Counted from the stretch's first letter, positions 30,106 through 38,259 are shown. The stretch: DNA of 40,197 nt from Clostridiaceae bacterium (GCA_016295355.1 JAEDLK010000013.1:1-40197); one strand, 5' to 3'. The notes: a model not told the origin generated them from the letters alone. Numbers and translations: made by a program.

Positions 30106-31107
30106 ATGAACTTTCCCGATTACACACAAGATGCCGAATATTTACAGCGACAAGCGGAAACAAAAGACATCAGGCGGATGGGGAATCGTGTGGGCACCGT
30201 GTTTTTAATGATGGCGGCGGTTATGACTCTATGGAGTTTTCCGCTGTTATCTGTTCCGAAGGACACCATCCTTTTTGAGCAAATACGTTCTTTTTTGAAG
30301 GATAGCGTGACCATGGATGCGGTTTCAATCGTTGTTACCTCAATTGCCTTCCTGGTGCCGTTTTCTATCCTGGCTCGCTGGAACAAATTGAGCCTTAAAC
30401 AGGCGCTGCCGGCCGGCAAACCGACAGAAAAGGGCGTGTTTTGGCCGATTATCTTAATGGGCTTGGCTGTTTGTGCTTTCTCAAACATCACAACCAATTT
30501 TGCAGGACGCCTTTTTGAAGACGCCGGGGTGCATTACGAAGCCAGTATTCACAGTAGCGCTCCCAAAGGATTCTTCGCTCTTGCGTTGGCTTTTTTGTCA
30601 ACCGCCGTGTTTCCGGCCTTGTTAGAGGAATTTGCTATGCGCGGGGTGCTGCTCGGGAGCTTGCGACGGTACGGCGATGGGTTCGCCTTGGTGGTTTCCT
30701 CGGCGGTCTTTTCGCTCATGCATGGCAATTTTGAGCAAATACCGTTTTCCTTTATATTAGGCCTATACATGGCCTTTGCCGTGATTAAAACCGGCACGAT
30801 TTGGAGCGGCGTGTTACTGCATTTCATCAATAACGCCATGACCGTGGTACTACAAAAACTGTCGGTCGGCCTGTCTAACCAAGCGGTTCAGATGTTGACA
30901 CCCGCCTATTTTCTGGTGTTGATTTTGTTGGGGTTTTGCGGCGTTTGGCTGTTGCGCCGAAAGGACTGCGACTTCTTTACCCTTTCACGCCCGAAAGAGA
31001 TGTTGTTAGAGGAAAGACAAAAATACGGAGCCTTTGCCACAGCCCCCTTGGTGATCATTTGTTTAGTGGTGGTTTTTATCGAGGCCGCATTTGTTTACGC
31101 GGTTTAA
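30106..31107 (+). CDS. CPBP-family intramembrane glutamic protease
   Basis: This polytopic membrane protein of 333 residues has about eight hydrophobic segments. The CPBP (Abi/CAAX-like) motifs are complete: EEFAMR (E174, E175, R179), FSLMHGN (H206) and HFINN (H239-N243), which form the active site in the bilayer. Family members are proteases or scaffold proteins, including bacteriocin-immunity proteins; the substrate here is unknown. The ATG is only 3 bp after the gyrA stop, so it is probably the last gene of the gyrase transcript. Confidence 0.9.
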   Translation: MNFPDYTQDAEYLQRQAETKDIRRMGNRVGTVFLMMAAVMTLWSFPLLSVPKDTILFEQIRSFLKDSVTMDAVSIVVTSIAFLVPFSILARWNKLSLKQALPAGKPTEKGVFWPIILMGLAVCAFSNITTNFAGRLFEDAGVHYEASIHSSAPKGFFALALAFLSTAVFPALLEEFAMRGVLLGSLRRYGDGFALVVSSAVFSLMHGNFEQIPFSFILGLYMAFAVIKTGTIWSGVLLHFINNAMTVVLQKLSVGLSNQAVQMLTPAYFLVLILLGFCGVWLLRRKDCDFFTLSRPKEMLLEERQKYGAFATAPLVIICLVVVFIEAAFVYAV

Positions 31108-31130
31108 TTGATCATAGTTGTGGTTGATTG

Positions 31131-31164
31131 ATAACCGGGTGTTTCCCGTGAAACATCCGGTTAT
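31131..31164. other. 15-bp inverted repeat enclosing the first parS-like site
   Basis: ATAACCGGGTGTTTC (31131-31145) pairs with GAAACATCCGGTTAT (31150-31164) around CCGT, with one G-U pair. No T-run follows, so it is not a typical terminator, though it might help end the gyrase transcript. Confidence 0.6.
31140..31155 (+). promoter_or_regulatory. parS/Noc-site-like element 1
   Basis: TGTTTCCCGTGAAACA differs from the parS consensus TGTTTCACGTGAAACA at a single central position (A7 to C). It should bind ParB/Spo0J or Noc. Confidence 0.75.
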
Positions 31165-31259
31165 TGTGTCAAACAGGGCTGTTTCGTGCTTTGTGCCAAA
31201 CCATAACCTGATGCGTTGTAAAGTTGGTTTTGGAGCCGAAAGACTAAAAAAGCTATAAA

Positions 31260-31275
31260 TGTTTCACGGGAAACA
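31260..31275 (-). promoter_or_regulatory. parS/Noc-site-like element 2
   Basis: TGTTTCACGGGAAACA on the plus strand is the exact reverse complement of element 1, 120 bp away. Confidence 0.75.
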
Positions 31276-31403
31276 TCAAAACGATGAGTTGAAACGGTTG
31301 TTTTGAATCGAAGCCGGAAAAAACGCAAAACGTCCAAGGAAAACATGAGACAAATGCTTTATACGTTTGTTTTCAAATAGAAACACTAAGTAAGTTATCA
31401 AAA

Positions 31404-31419
31404 TGTTTCACGGGAAACA
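31404..31419 (-). promoter_or_regulatory. parS/Noc-site-like element 3
   Basis: This is a third identical copy (TGTTTCACGGGAAACA on the plus strand), in the same orientation as element 2 and 144 bp beyond it. It lies 35 bp ahead of tadA. Confidence 0.75.
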
Positions 31420-31454
31420 AGTAAGGATGATAGCCATAAAAGAGGGGGTGCACG

Positions 31455-31913
31455 ATGGACAGGCGATATATGCAGAAGGCTATAGCGTTGGCTAAGGAGG
31501 CCGGAGAGGCCGGGGAAGTGCCGGTCGGGGCGGTCATTGTCAAAAACGGCAAGATCGTTGCCACCGGACGCAACACCCGAGAAGAAGCCCAAAATGCGTT
31601 GGGTCACGCCGAAATGGCGGCTATTACGCAGGCTTGCGAACGGCTTGGTTCTTGGAGGTTGGATGACTGTGAGCTGTATGTGACGCTGGAACCATGTCCG
31701 ATGTGTGCCGGGGCTATTTTGAACGCCCGTATCCCCACAGTGGTATTCGGCGCATTTGATCCGGCCGCAGGATCAATGGAATCGGTGGTGGATTTAACCA
31801 CCTTGCCATATGGATTTCGACCGGAAGTCTACAAGGGCATTTGTGAAGAGGAATGCAAGGATGTGCTACAGCGGTTTTTCCGTCATTTGAGGGAGCAGCA
31901 TGACAAAGCATGA
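31455..31913 (+). CDS. tadA: tRNA-specific adenosine deaminase
   Basis: TadA deaminates A34 to inosine in tRNA-Arg(ACG), needed to read CGN codons. The 152-residue protein has the zinc site and proton shuttle HAE (H51, E53) and PCPMC (C81, C84). The N-terminal EVPVGAVIVKNG and C-terminal helix are typical. ATG 31455 follows a G-rich ribosome-binding site. It overlaps the following QueG-like gene by 14 bp. Both act on tRNA wobble bases, a sensible pairing. Confidence 0.95.
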   Translation: MDRRYMQKAIALAKEAGEAGEVPVGAVIVKNGKIVATGRNTREEAQNALGHAEMAAITQACERLGSWRLDDCELYVTLEPCPMCAGAILNARIPTVVFGAFDPAAGSMESVVDLTTLPYGFRPEVYKGICEEECKDVLQRFFRHLREQHDKA

Positions 31914-32676
31914 TATGACGGCCCTTCTGGGCCGGGATCTTGGTGTGTGCCGGTTCTCTTTGATTGAACCGCATTTGCTTGACTGTCGCAATCGTGCCAG
32001 ACTGCCGAAAGAAGCAAAATCGGTTCTGTTGTTTGTGTTTCCTTATCGGGTCAAACAAACACCGCCGGACAATATTTGCCGCTATGCCGCAGTGCCGGAC
32101 TACCATCCATTGGTGATGAAACGGCTGGAAGCCTATTGCGATAGCTTACGAAGCGCCTTTCCCACAGCGGTTTTTGAGCCGTTTGTTGATAATTCACCCA
32201 TCCCCGAGGTGGCCGCTGCTTGTGCCGCCGGACTGGGGGTGCGAGGGCAAAACGGGCTGCTGATCACCTCGGAGTACGGCAGTGATGTGTTCATTGGAGA
32301 AATCGTTACTGATTTAGAGGTTGACGCACCGGATCTCAGCGAAACCTGCGTGAACTGCGGCCGCTGTGTGAAGGCTTGCCCCGTAGAACTTGACAAAAAG
32401 CGTTGTTTATCGGCTGTCAGCCAGAGAAAAGGGTTGTTAACGCCCCAAGAATCGGCACTTCTTAAACAAAGCGGTTGTGTGTGGGGCTGTGACATTTGCT
32501 CGGCCGTTTGTCCGATGAATCAACACAAGGCGCTGACCGATGATCAGGACATGATTGACGGCTATCGGAATCGCTACACGCTCGGCGAGGATATAACAGG
32601 TCGGGCCTATGCCTGGCGAGGCGAGGCCGTGATTCGCCGAAATGCCGACATAATAGAAAAAAATACAGAAGAATAG
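31900..32676 (+). CDS. Short QueG-like double 4Fe-4S protein
   Basis: This 258-residue protein is related to epoxyqueuosine reductase QueG, the cobalamin and iron-sulfur enzyme that ends queuosine synthesis. It has the DUF1730-like region with VDNSPIPEVAAACAAGLG and GQNGLLITSEYGS. The two 4Fe-4S sites are C150/C153/C156/C160 and C193/C197/C200/C204 (GCVWGCDICSAVCP). It lacks the C-terminal HEAT-like extension of full QueG (about 380 residues), and GWIGKN is replaced by GVRGQN. It may be a reduced QueG or a relative with another substrate. ATG 31900 lies inside tadA, with GGGAG upstream. Confidence 0.82.
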   Translation: MTKHDMTALLGRDLGVCRFSLIEPHLLDCRNRARLPKEAKSVLLFVFPYRVKQTPPDNICRYAAVPDYHPLVMKRLEAYCDSLRSAFPTAVFEPFVDNSPIPEVAAACAAGLGVRGQNGLLITSEYGSDVFIGEIVTDLEVDAPDLSETCVNCGRCVKACPVELDKKRCLSAVSQRKGLLTPQESALLKQSGCVWGCDICSAVCPMNQHKALTDDQDMIDGYRNRYTLGEDITGRAYAWRGEAVIRRNADIIEKNTEE

Positions 32677-32693
32677 CTTGTTTTGTATAAAAG

Positions 32694-32733
32694 AACACGC
32701 TCTCTGCCGAGATGACCCGGTAGGGAGCGTGTT
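32694..32733. terminator. Hairpin after the QueG-like gene
   Basis: A 16-bp stem (32694-32709 with 32718-32733, two G-U pairs) 17 bp past the stop. The following GGTATTTG is only weakly T-rich, so it is a poor intrinsic terminator, but its place suggests transcript end. Confidence 0.5.
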
Positions 32734-32744
32734 GGTATTTGAAT

Positions 32745-32945
32745 GACCTGCCTTTTACTTAGGGAAGGATTTTCGATATTTCCCCACACGGTGGGGCGGC
32801 CTAACAAAAGGAGGGTTTTTAGGTTATGATAGCCCCAAAAACAATTTTTATATCCTAGTGGAAGGGGTGTACCGTAGGGAGAGGCGATGGATTCGTAAGG
32901 AAATGCCCTTACACAAAAACTTCCGGCGGTCAAAAGCCACATAGC
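32745..32945. other. Structured gene-free segment, possible dispersed repeat
   Basis: There is no credible gene. A CCCCAC/GTGGGG hairpin (near 32801-32815) and purine-rich stretches are present. The minus-strand translation (VWGNIENPSL and similar) reminds me of spurious small ORFs seen repeatedly in gut Clostridia, suggesting a dispersed intergenic repeat or RNA element; I cannot confirm this without a search. Confidence 0.3.
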
Positions 32946-33051
32946 GTTTGACTAATTATTTTGCGTATTAAAATCCGTAAAGCCTTTTATCATAGGTTTT
33001 TGGGTGAACAGATGTGATTGATTTTTTTGTCCGTCGGCACCGCCGAAAGAA

Positions 33052-33408
33052 TCAAGTTTTATCCCCTGCCTTAAAGATAAGGCCGCTGATAACACCGCAA
33101 AGCAAGGCGGCACAAATACCGGCCGCCGTTCCGGCCAAACCGCCGGTAAGCGCCCCGATCAAGCCTTGTTCGGCGACAGCCTCTTTCACACCCGTGGCCA
33201 AGGAGTAGCCAAACCCGGTCAAGGGGGTGGTCGCTCCGCATCCGGCCAATTTAACAAGCGGACCGTAGAGGCCGACGGCGGTTAAAATCACACCGGCCAC
33301 CACATATCCCACCAAAATACGGGCTGGGGTCAATTTGGTTACATCTATCAATATCTGTCCGATGGCACAAAGCGCACCACCGATTAAAAAAGCCCAAACA
33401 AACTGCAT
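33052..33408 (-). CDS. spoVAE: Stage V sporulation protein AE
   Basis: SpoVAE is a small membrane component of the SpoVA channel in the spore inner membrane, which takes up dipicolinic acid in sporulation and releases it in germination. I chose ATG 33408 (AAAGG 8 bp upstream), giving 118 residues that begin MQFVWAFLIGGALCAIGQ, as in Bacillus SpoVAE; GTG 33414 is an alternative. Hydrophobic segments and the GCGATTPLTGFGYSLA motif are conserved. It stands alone here, without spoVAC or spoVAD beside it. A forespore-type promoter lies just upstream. Confidence 0.93.
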   Translation of the reverse strand: MQFVWAFLIGGALCAIGQILIDVTKLTPARILVGYVVAGVILTAVGLYGPLVKLAGCGATTPLTGFGYSLATGVKEAVAEQGLIGALTGGLAGTAAGICAALLCGVISGLIFKAGDKT

Positions 33409-33451
33409 CAACACGGCCTTTGATCAATCCTTTCAATTTAACTGACAAGGG

Positions 33452-33481
33452 TAGTATGCCACAGTGTGAGGGCTCTATTCA
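33452..33481 (-). promoter_or_regulatory. Sigma-G (or sigma-F) promoter of spoVAE
   Basis: On the minus strand TGAATA (33476-33481), a 17-bp spacer and CATACTA (33452-33458) match the forespore sigma-G consensus at both boxes. The -35 overlaps the stop codon of the upstream gene. The leader would be ~37 nt. Confidence 0.75.
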
Positions 33482-34893
33482 TAAAGATTTAAGGCTTTTA
33501 TCACGGCGGTTTCATCTACAAAACAAAGTCGTGCCGAACCGCCGTGGCGGCTGTACAGCCGTACCGTAAGGGTCAGTGTATGCCGACGGCGGTCGGCCGG
33601 TGTGCGGCGCAGGCAAAGACAAGCGGTTTTATCAATGGGACAGTCAAACGCACGCAAGCGCCCGCCCTTCAAAAAGGAAATGGCAAGGCGATTTTCATAC
33701 ACCGCCAGCCCGCTTCTGTTTCGGCTCACGAGAGATAGGCACCAAGAACGCAAATAGGCAAGTGCATCCACCAGCAAAAGAAAGAGCCAAAAACCCTCAA
33801 AGCTCTCAAAGAGCTTAAGGGCAACCAGCAAAAGACCGCCAGTCAGGGTAGCATAGATGGTGGGGAAAAACAGATAGCGGTGTAAACTGCCGCGAACCGG
33901 GCGTATACAGGGCGTGACGGTTGTCGAAATACCCAGGCAATCACGGACAATGGCGTTGGCTTCTCCTTTTGTAACGGCCGGAGCAATCAGATTAGAATCG
34001 CCCTTTTGTGCATTGATACCGCCGATTTCCACCTTCATGTTATAGCGTCCCAAAAGGCGTAAGAGCAGATTTTGTTCAAGAATGACGGCATTGACCTGTG
34101 AAGCGGAAAAACGAGTGGCATTACGGCTGAACAGGCCGTAGTGAATCAGCGTGTTTTGACGGTTGCCGATTAAATAAAAACGCAGATATCGGGTAAAAAC
34201 AACAAGATAGCCCACCGCAAAGAAGAGTAAGACCGCCAGCGTGACGGCATTGAAGATGGGTGGGAGAACCGAGGGCAACAAGCTTTGCCCACTGATGGTA
34301 TCGTACAGGGTCTTTTCAAGTCCTTTGCCGAACAGAGACAAAGAAAATCGAAGCAAAGGCACGGTAATGAGACCGCCGGTGGCCAGTGAGGACACCGAAG
34401 CGGCGGTTAAGGCCATACGGGCGGCCGAAAGACGAATAACCTCGTCGGCATGGCCGCTTCCCATGAAAAGGCATGTATCAAAGGCACGGCAGTCGGCGGT
34501 AGACAGATAAAACGCCACATCCGATTGTCCCGGGGAAAGTGCCTCAGTGTTCACACGCACAAGCACACAACCGGCCACGGCACAAAAGGCATTTTGGCGG
34601 TATTTCACCACACTGACGGTGTGGCGGCGGATCACCGTTTCGGCCTTTAAGAAGACCCCGGTGTGTACCACGATGCTGTCGGGGGTGACACACACGCAAA
34701 AGGCTCGCATTCGTTTATAGCCTAATAAAACAAGGGCCAAAAGTAAGGCAATTTCCATGATCACCGCCGTTGACACGGTGCGGTCAAAAAGGTAGCGCAC
34801 CAATCCGTAGGCTACCGGTAACACCAAAACGGTTAAAAACGGATAAAGTGCTTGAAACAACATGAAGGGGTGCGCTCTAAATTCGGTTTTCAT
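33475..34893 (-). CDS. YdbT-like protein with bacterial PH domains
   Basis: This 472-residue membrane protein has pairs of hydrophobic helices (about 10-30, 40-60, 180-215, 225-250 and 340-380) separated by bacterial PH (bPH2) domains, such as VTPDSIVVHTGVFLKAETVIRRH and LIHYGLFSRNATRFSASQVNAVILEQ. This is the layout of B. subtilis YdbT. With the smaller YdbS-like protein it is thought to form a membrane complex of unknown role; some relatives aid resistance to antimicrobial peptides or bacteriocins. It overlaps the YdbS-like gene by ATGA. The last gene of the rarA operon. Confidence 0.85.
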   Translation of the reverse strand: MKTEFRAHPFMLFQALYPFLTVLVLPVAYGLVRYLFDRTVSTAVIMEIALLLALVLLGYKRMRAFCVCVTPDSIVVHTGVFLKAETVIRRHTVSVVKYRQNAFCAVAGCVLVRVNTEALSPGQSDVAFYLSTADCRAFDTCLFMGSGHADEVIRLSAARMALTAASVSSLATGGLITVPLLRFSLSLFGKGLEKTLYDTISGQSLLPSVLPPIFNAVTLAVLLFFAVGYLVVFTRYLRFYLIGNRQNTLIHYGLFSRNATRFSASQVNAVILEQNLLLRLLGRYNMKVEIGGINAQKGDSNLIAPAVTKGEANAIVRDCLGISTTVTPCIRPVRGSLHRYLFFPTIYATLTGGLLLVALKLFESFEGFWLFLLLVDALAYLRSWCLSLVSRNRSGLAVYENRLAISFLKGGRLRAFDCPIDKTACLCLRRTPADRRRHTLTLTVRLYSRHGGSARLCFVDETAVIKALNLYE

Positions 34894-35312
34894 GAGGACT
34901 CCTTTGATAACAGACAGTCAACATCACTGTTTTTCATCGGCAACAGCACGCAAACGGTTCTGGCCGCTCGCAGGATCACAACGGACAGGTTGAATCGTCG
35001 GTCGAGCGGCAGTGACAGACGGGTGGTGTCAAGGAGCTTGGTTTTGGGAAAATAACGGGTTTTTTTAATCAGCAGACCGCTTTGCACGATGATATACGCC
35101 GTATCAAAAGACACCGAATAGCATCGGGCGTACAGCGCAAAGTAGGCCGAAAAACCGGCAAACAGAATGGGAATAAGCAATAACACAAAAGGCCGTGCGG
35201 AAGGCATAAAGCCAAAACCCCACCAAAAGACGGCCAAAAGAACAACCGTCACACACAACAGACGCAGGATGGTTAGGCACACGGCTGAGCGCGGCAGAGT
35301 CAGTTTGGTCAT
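34890..35312 (-). CDS. YdbS-like PH-domain membrane protein
   Basis: This 140-residue protein has two N-terminal membrane helices (about 13-30 and 40-58) and one bacterial PH domain (YIIVQSGLLIKKTRYFPKTKLLDTTRLSLPLDRRF), as in YdbS. It overlaps rarA by ATGA on one side and the YdbT-like gene on the other. The role is unknown but it almost certainly works with YdbT. Confidence 0.85.
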   Translation of the reverse strand: MTKLTLPRSAVCLTILRLLCVTVVLLAVFWWGFGFMPSARPFVLLLIPILFAGFSAYFALYARCYSVSFDTAYIIVQSGLLIKKTRYFPKTKLLDTTRLSLPLDRRFNLSVVILRAARTVCVLLPMKNSDVDCLLSKESS

Positions 35313-36568
35313 AATGTCAGTCTTTCTATGAACTCTTTGAATTTTTGCTCGTTTTTATTGTCCCCGAAAGTATAGTATTTTTTCGTGCGAATTTCATCGG
35401 GCAAATACGGTTGTTTGACATAATGATTGGGATAATCATGCGGATAGAGATAATGCTGGCCCTTAACGGTGGCATCCTCGCCGTCATAATGTTTGTTTTG
35501 CAAATGACGGGGGACATTGCCGCCAATGCCGTTTTGCACATCGGACATAGCGGCATGAATGGCGTTGCAGGCCGAATTGGACTTGGGCGAGGTGGCCACT
35601 AAAATCACGGCATCGGCCAAGGGGATTTGAGCTTCGGGCAGCCCCACGCTCATAGCGATATCCACCGCTGATTTGACAATCGGAATAATCTGCGGATACG
35701 CAAGTCCCACATCCTCACAGGCACAAACCATCAGTCGTCGGCAGGCGCTGGGTAAATCTCCGGCTGCCAAAAGCCGTGCCAAATAGTAAACGGCCGCATC
35801 GGGGTCACTGCCTCGCATGGATTTTTGATAGGCCGAAACAAGGTCGTAATGTTCATCGCCGTCCCGATCATAGCGAACGGCATTATGGGACAAAACCTGC
35901 TCGCACAAGGCCATATCCAGCTCATCGTTTTGATCATTTTGAAGGATTAACAGGCAAAGTTCCAGCATATTCAGCGCCCGGCGAACATCCCCACCGGCAT
36001 TTTGTGCCAGGGCGTGGGCCACACCTTCACCGAAGGCATATGAACGGTTGTCTTCTTTACCGACCAACGAAATGGCTCGATGAAGCACACCCTCGACATC
36101 ATTGGGGGAAAGCGGTTTGAACTCAAACACGCTGGAACGGGATAAAATGGCGTTGTACACATAAAAGAAGGGGTTTTCGGTGGTAGAGGCAATCAGCGTG
36201 ATGTCACCGTTTTCAATGAAGGAGAGAAGAATTTGCTGTTGCTTCTTATTAAAATACTGAATTTCATCCAAATATAACAGAACGCCGCCGGCTGTGTCAA
36301 AGGAGCCGAGCGAATGAATGATATCCTTAATATCCTGCGTGGAGCAGACGGTAGCATTCAAATAATACAGCTTTTTTCCGCAACGGTTGGCCAAAATATT
36401 GGCTACGGTTGTTTTGCCTACGCCCGACGGACCATAAAAAATCAAATTAGGCAATTTCCCGGATTCGACGATGCGTCGAAGAACCTTGCCTGGTCCTAAA
36501 AGATGCTGTTGTCCGGCCACCTCATCCAAGGTTGTCGGTCGCAATCGGTCTGCCAAAGGACCTATCAT
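35309..36568 (-). CDS. rarA: Replication-associated recombination protein RarA (MgsA)
   Basis: This AAA+ ATPase of the clamp-loader type acts at stalled forks and single-strand gaps. I chose ATG 36568 with AAAAGGAG ~8 bp upstream (GTG 36577 overlaps that site), giving 419 residues. The N-terminus ADRLRPTTLDEVAGQQHLLG, Walker A GPSGVGKTT, Walker B LLYLDEIQYF and ASTTENPFFYVYNAILSRS are diagnostic. The C-terminal MgsA tetramerisation domain (VPRHLQNKHYDG, YLYPHDYPNHYVKQPYLP) is complete. It is first in an operon with two PH-domain membrane proteins. Confidence 0.96.
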   Translation of the reverse strand: MIGPLADRLRPTTLDEVAGQQHLLGPGKVLRRIVESGKLPNLIFYGPSGVGKTTVANILANRCGKKLYYLNATVCSTQDIKDIIHSLGSFDTAGGVLLYLDEIQYFNKKQQQILLSFIENGDITLIASTTENPFFYVYNAILSRSSVFEFKPLSPNDVEGVLHRAISLVGKEDNRSYAFGEGVAHALAQNAGGDVRRALNMLELCLLILQNDQNDELDMALCEQVLSHNAVRYDRDGDEHYDLVSAYQKSMRGSDPDAAVYYLARLLAAGDLPSACRRLMVCACEDVGLAYPQIIPIVKSAVDIAMSVGLPEAQIPLADAVILVATSPKSNSACNAIHAAMSDVQNGIGGNVPRHLQNKHYDGEDATVKGQHYLYPHDYPNHYVKQPYLPDEIRTKKYYTFGDNKNEQKFKEFIERLTL

Positions 36569-36681
36569 AAGGGTCACTCCTTTTGGTGGTAATCATCAAA
36601 CGCTTTTGCCCCTTTACCGACAAAACCGGGTCTGTTACCGTGACAAGCCCCGTTGGCCGTCAGTGTCAAAGGGTTTTTATC

Positions 36682-36710
36682 ATTGTATCATATTTTTTTC
36701 ACTGTTTCAA
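36682..36710 (-). promoter_or_regulatory. Promoter of rarA operon
   Basis: The minus strand has TTGAAA (36705-36710), a 17-bp spacer and extended -10 TGATACAAT (TACAAT at 36682-36687). The leader is ~105 nt. Confidence 0.75.
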
Positions 36711-36765
36711 TGGCACATATAAAAGCCATTCTTTTCATATTCTTTCTTGAAAGGACTGTGAAAAG

Positions 36766-38259
36766 ATGAAAAAGACGCTGTTTATCAAGAACGCCCTCAT
36801 TCTCACCGTCACATCCATTGTTATTCGGGTGTTGGGTATTGTGTTTAAGGTATGGCTGGCCGGGCGAGTGGGGAGCGAGGGCATCGGATTATATCATTTG
36901 GTGTTTTCGGTGCATTTATTGGCGGCCGCTTTTGCTTCCTCCGGTTTGCCGACTGCTGTTACCCGGTTGGTAACGGATGCTTTGGCCGGAGAGAATCAGC
37001 CACGGGCGGCACGGGTCTTGAGACGGGGCATCAGTCTGGCCATCCTGTTATCGCTTGTCGGCTTTTGTGCCGTATTCTTTGCGGCCGACTTCATAGCCGG
37101 ACAACTACTGGGTGACGCTCGGGCTGCCGACGGCCTGCGCGTGATGTGCTTTTCGTTGCCGTTTATGGGGATCAGTTGTATTCTAAAGGCCTATTTCATG
37201 GCCCGCCGTCGGGTCTCGCCTAATTCAGTGGCCGTTATCTTGGAACAGGCGCTTCGTATTTTGCTGTGTGTGGTACTGATTAACCGAATCGGTACGCAGG
37301 ATGTGGGGCGTTCCTGCACAGTGGTGCTCTTGTGTGATACGGTTGCTGAGGCGTTGTCTTGTGGGTATATGGCTTGGAGATTTGCACTCGACCGACGAAA
37401 ATTGCCCAAACTGGAGGCAACCGGCGACGGGAAAGAAACAAGGGAACTCATTCGCATTGCCGCTCCCATCACCGGTGGGCGGTACTTGACAACGGCCTTG
37501 CGAACATTGGAAACGGCAGTAGTACCGCGTTGTTTGTCGGTTTGTCTATCTGATCAACAGGCGTTATCGGTGTTTGGAGCGGTGAAGGGAATGGCCTTGC
37601 CGGTTTTATTGTTTCCTTCCTCTCTGCTCAATGCACTCTCTTCACTGTTGTTGCCCGAAATGGCCGAGGCTGTGGCTCAAAATCGCCCCTTTGTGGTCAA
37701 AAGTGCGGTAAGAAAAACCATTTCGACCACTTGGCTGTTGGGGGTTCTGTTTGGCTATGTCTTTTTGTTTCGGGGTCAGGGCATTGGGCAATTGATTTAT
37801 CATGACAGTCTCACCGGAGAACTTATCGCACAATTAGCGCCGTTGGTCCCGCTCATGTACCTTGACAGTATTTGCGATGGCATATTAAAGGGGCTCGATC
37901 AGCAAAAATATACCTTCTTCACGTCAACGCTTGACGGCGTCAGCCGACTTGCGTTGATTCTCTTGCTTGTGCCAACTCGTGGGACGGTTGGTTTTGTGGC
38001 AGTCATGTATATCAGCAATCTGCTGACGGCCGTACTGCATGTCGGAAAGCTGTTAAAGCTGACCGGCTTGAAGCCGTCTTTTATGCACCATCTTTTATTA
38101 CCGATGCTCTCGGGTGGCGGAACGTGTCTGTTGCTATCCCGACTGTTGCCGGGGCAAGACCTTTGGTCGCTTGGTTTATACGGCGTTGGCAGTTGCCTCT
38201 TGTTTTTGGTGATGATTCGTCTTTTGCGGATAATTGACCCGGCCGATTATTTACGATGA
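36766..38259 (+). CDS. SpoVB/MurJ-like lipid flippase (MOP superfamily)
   Basis: This polytopic membrane protein of 497 residues has about 14 hydrophobic segments. It starts KNALILTVTSIVIRVLGIVFKVWLAGRVGSEG-like and contains SSGLPTAVTRLVTDALA, the pattern of SpoVB-type members of the multidrug/oligosaccharidyl-lipid/polysaccharide (MOP) exporter superfamily. In sporulating bacteria SpoVB moves peptidoglycan lipid precursors for spore cortex, but paralogues serve vegetative cell-wall or polysaccharide export; which applies is not decidable here. The ATG follows GAAAGGA. It is divergent from rarA. Confidence 0.88.
   Translation: MKKTLFIKNALILTVTSIVIRVLGIVFKVWLAGRVGSEGIGLYHLVFSVHLLAAAFASSGLPTAVTRLVTDALAGENQPRAARVLRRGISLAILLSLVGFCAVFFAADFIAGQLLGDARAADGLRVMCFSLPFMGISCILKAYFMARRRVSPNSVAVILEQALRILLCVVLINRIGTQDVGRSCTVVLLCDTVAEALSCGYMAWRFALDRRKLPKLEATGDGKETRELIRIAAPITGGRYLTTALRTLETAVVPRCLSVCLSDQQALSVFGAVKGMALPVLLFPSSLLNALSSLLLPEMAEAVAQNRPFVVKSAVRKTISTTWLLGVLFGYVFLFRGQGIGQLIYHDSLTGELIAQLAPLVPLMYLDSICDGILKGLDQQKYTFFTSTLDGVSRLALILLLVPTRGTVGFVAVMYISNLLTAVLHVGKLLKLTGLKPSFMHHLLLPMLSGGGTCLLLSRLLPGQDLWSLGLYGVGSCLLFLVMIRLLRIIDPADYLR

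Noticed and set aside
32607..32942. 111-codon minus-strand frame after the QueG-like gene
   Set aside because: It runs into the 3' end of the QueG-like gene on the other strand, has no ribosome-binding site, and its composition is not protein-like.
36715..36743. Sigma-E-like promoter for the SpoVB-like gene (ACATATA and CATATTCT, 14 bp apart)
   Set aside because: The predicted RNA start would fall on the ribosome-binding site, leaving no room for initiation; the boxes also match poorly.
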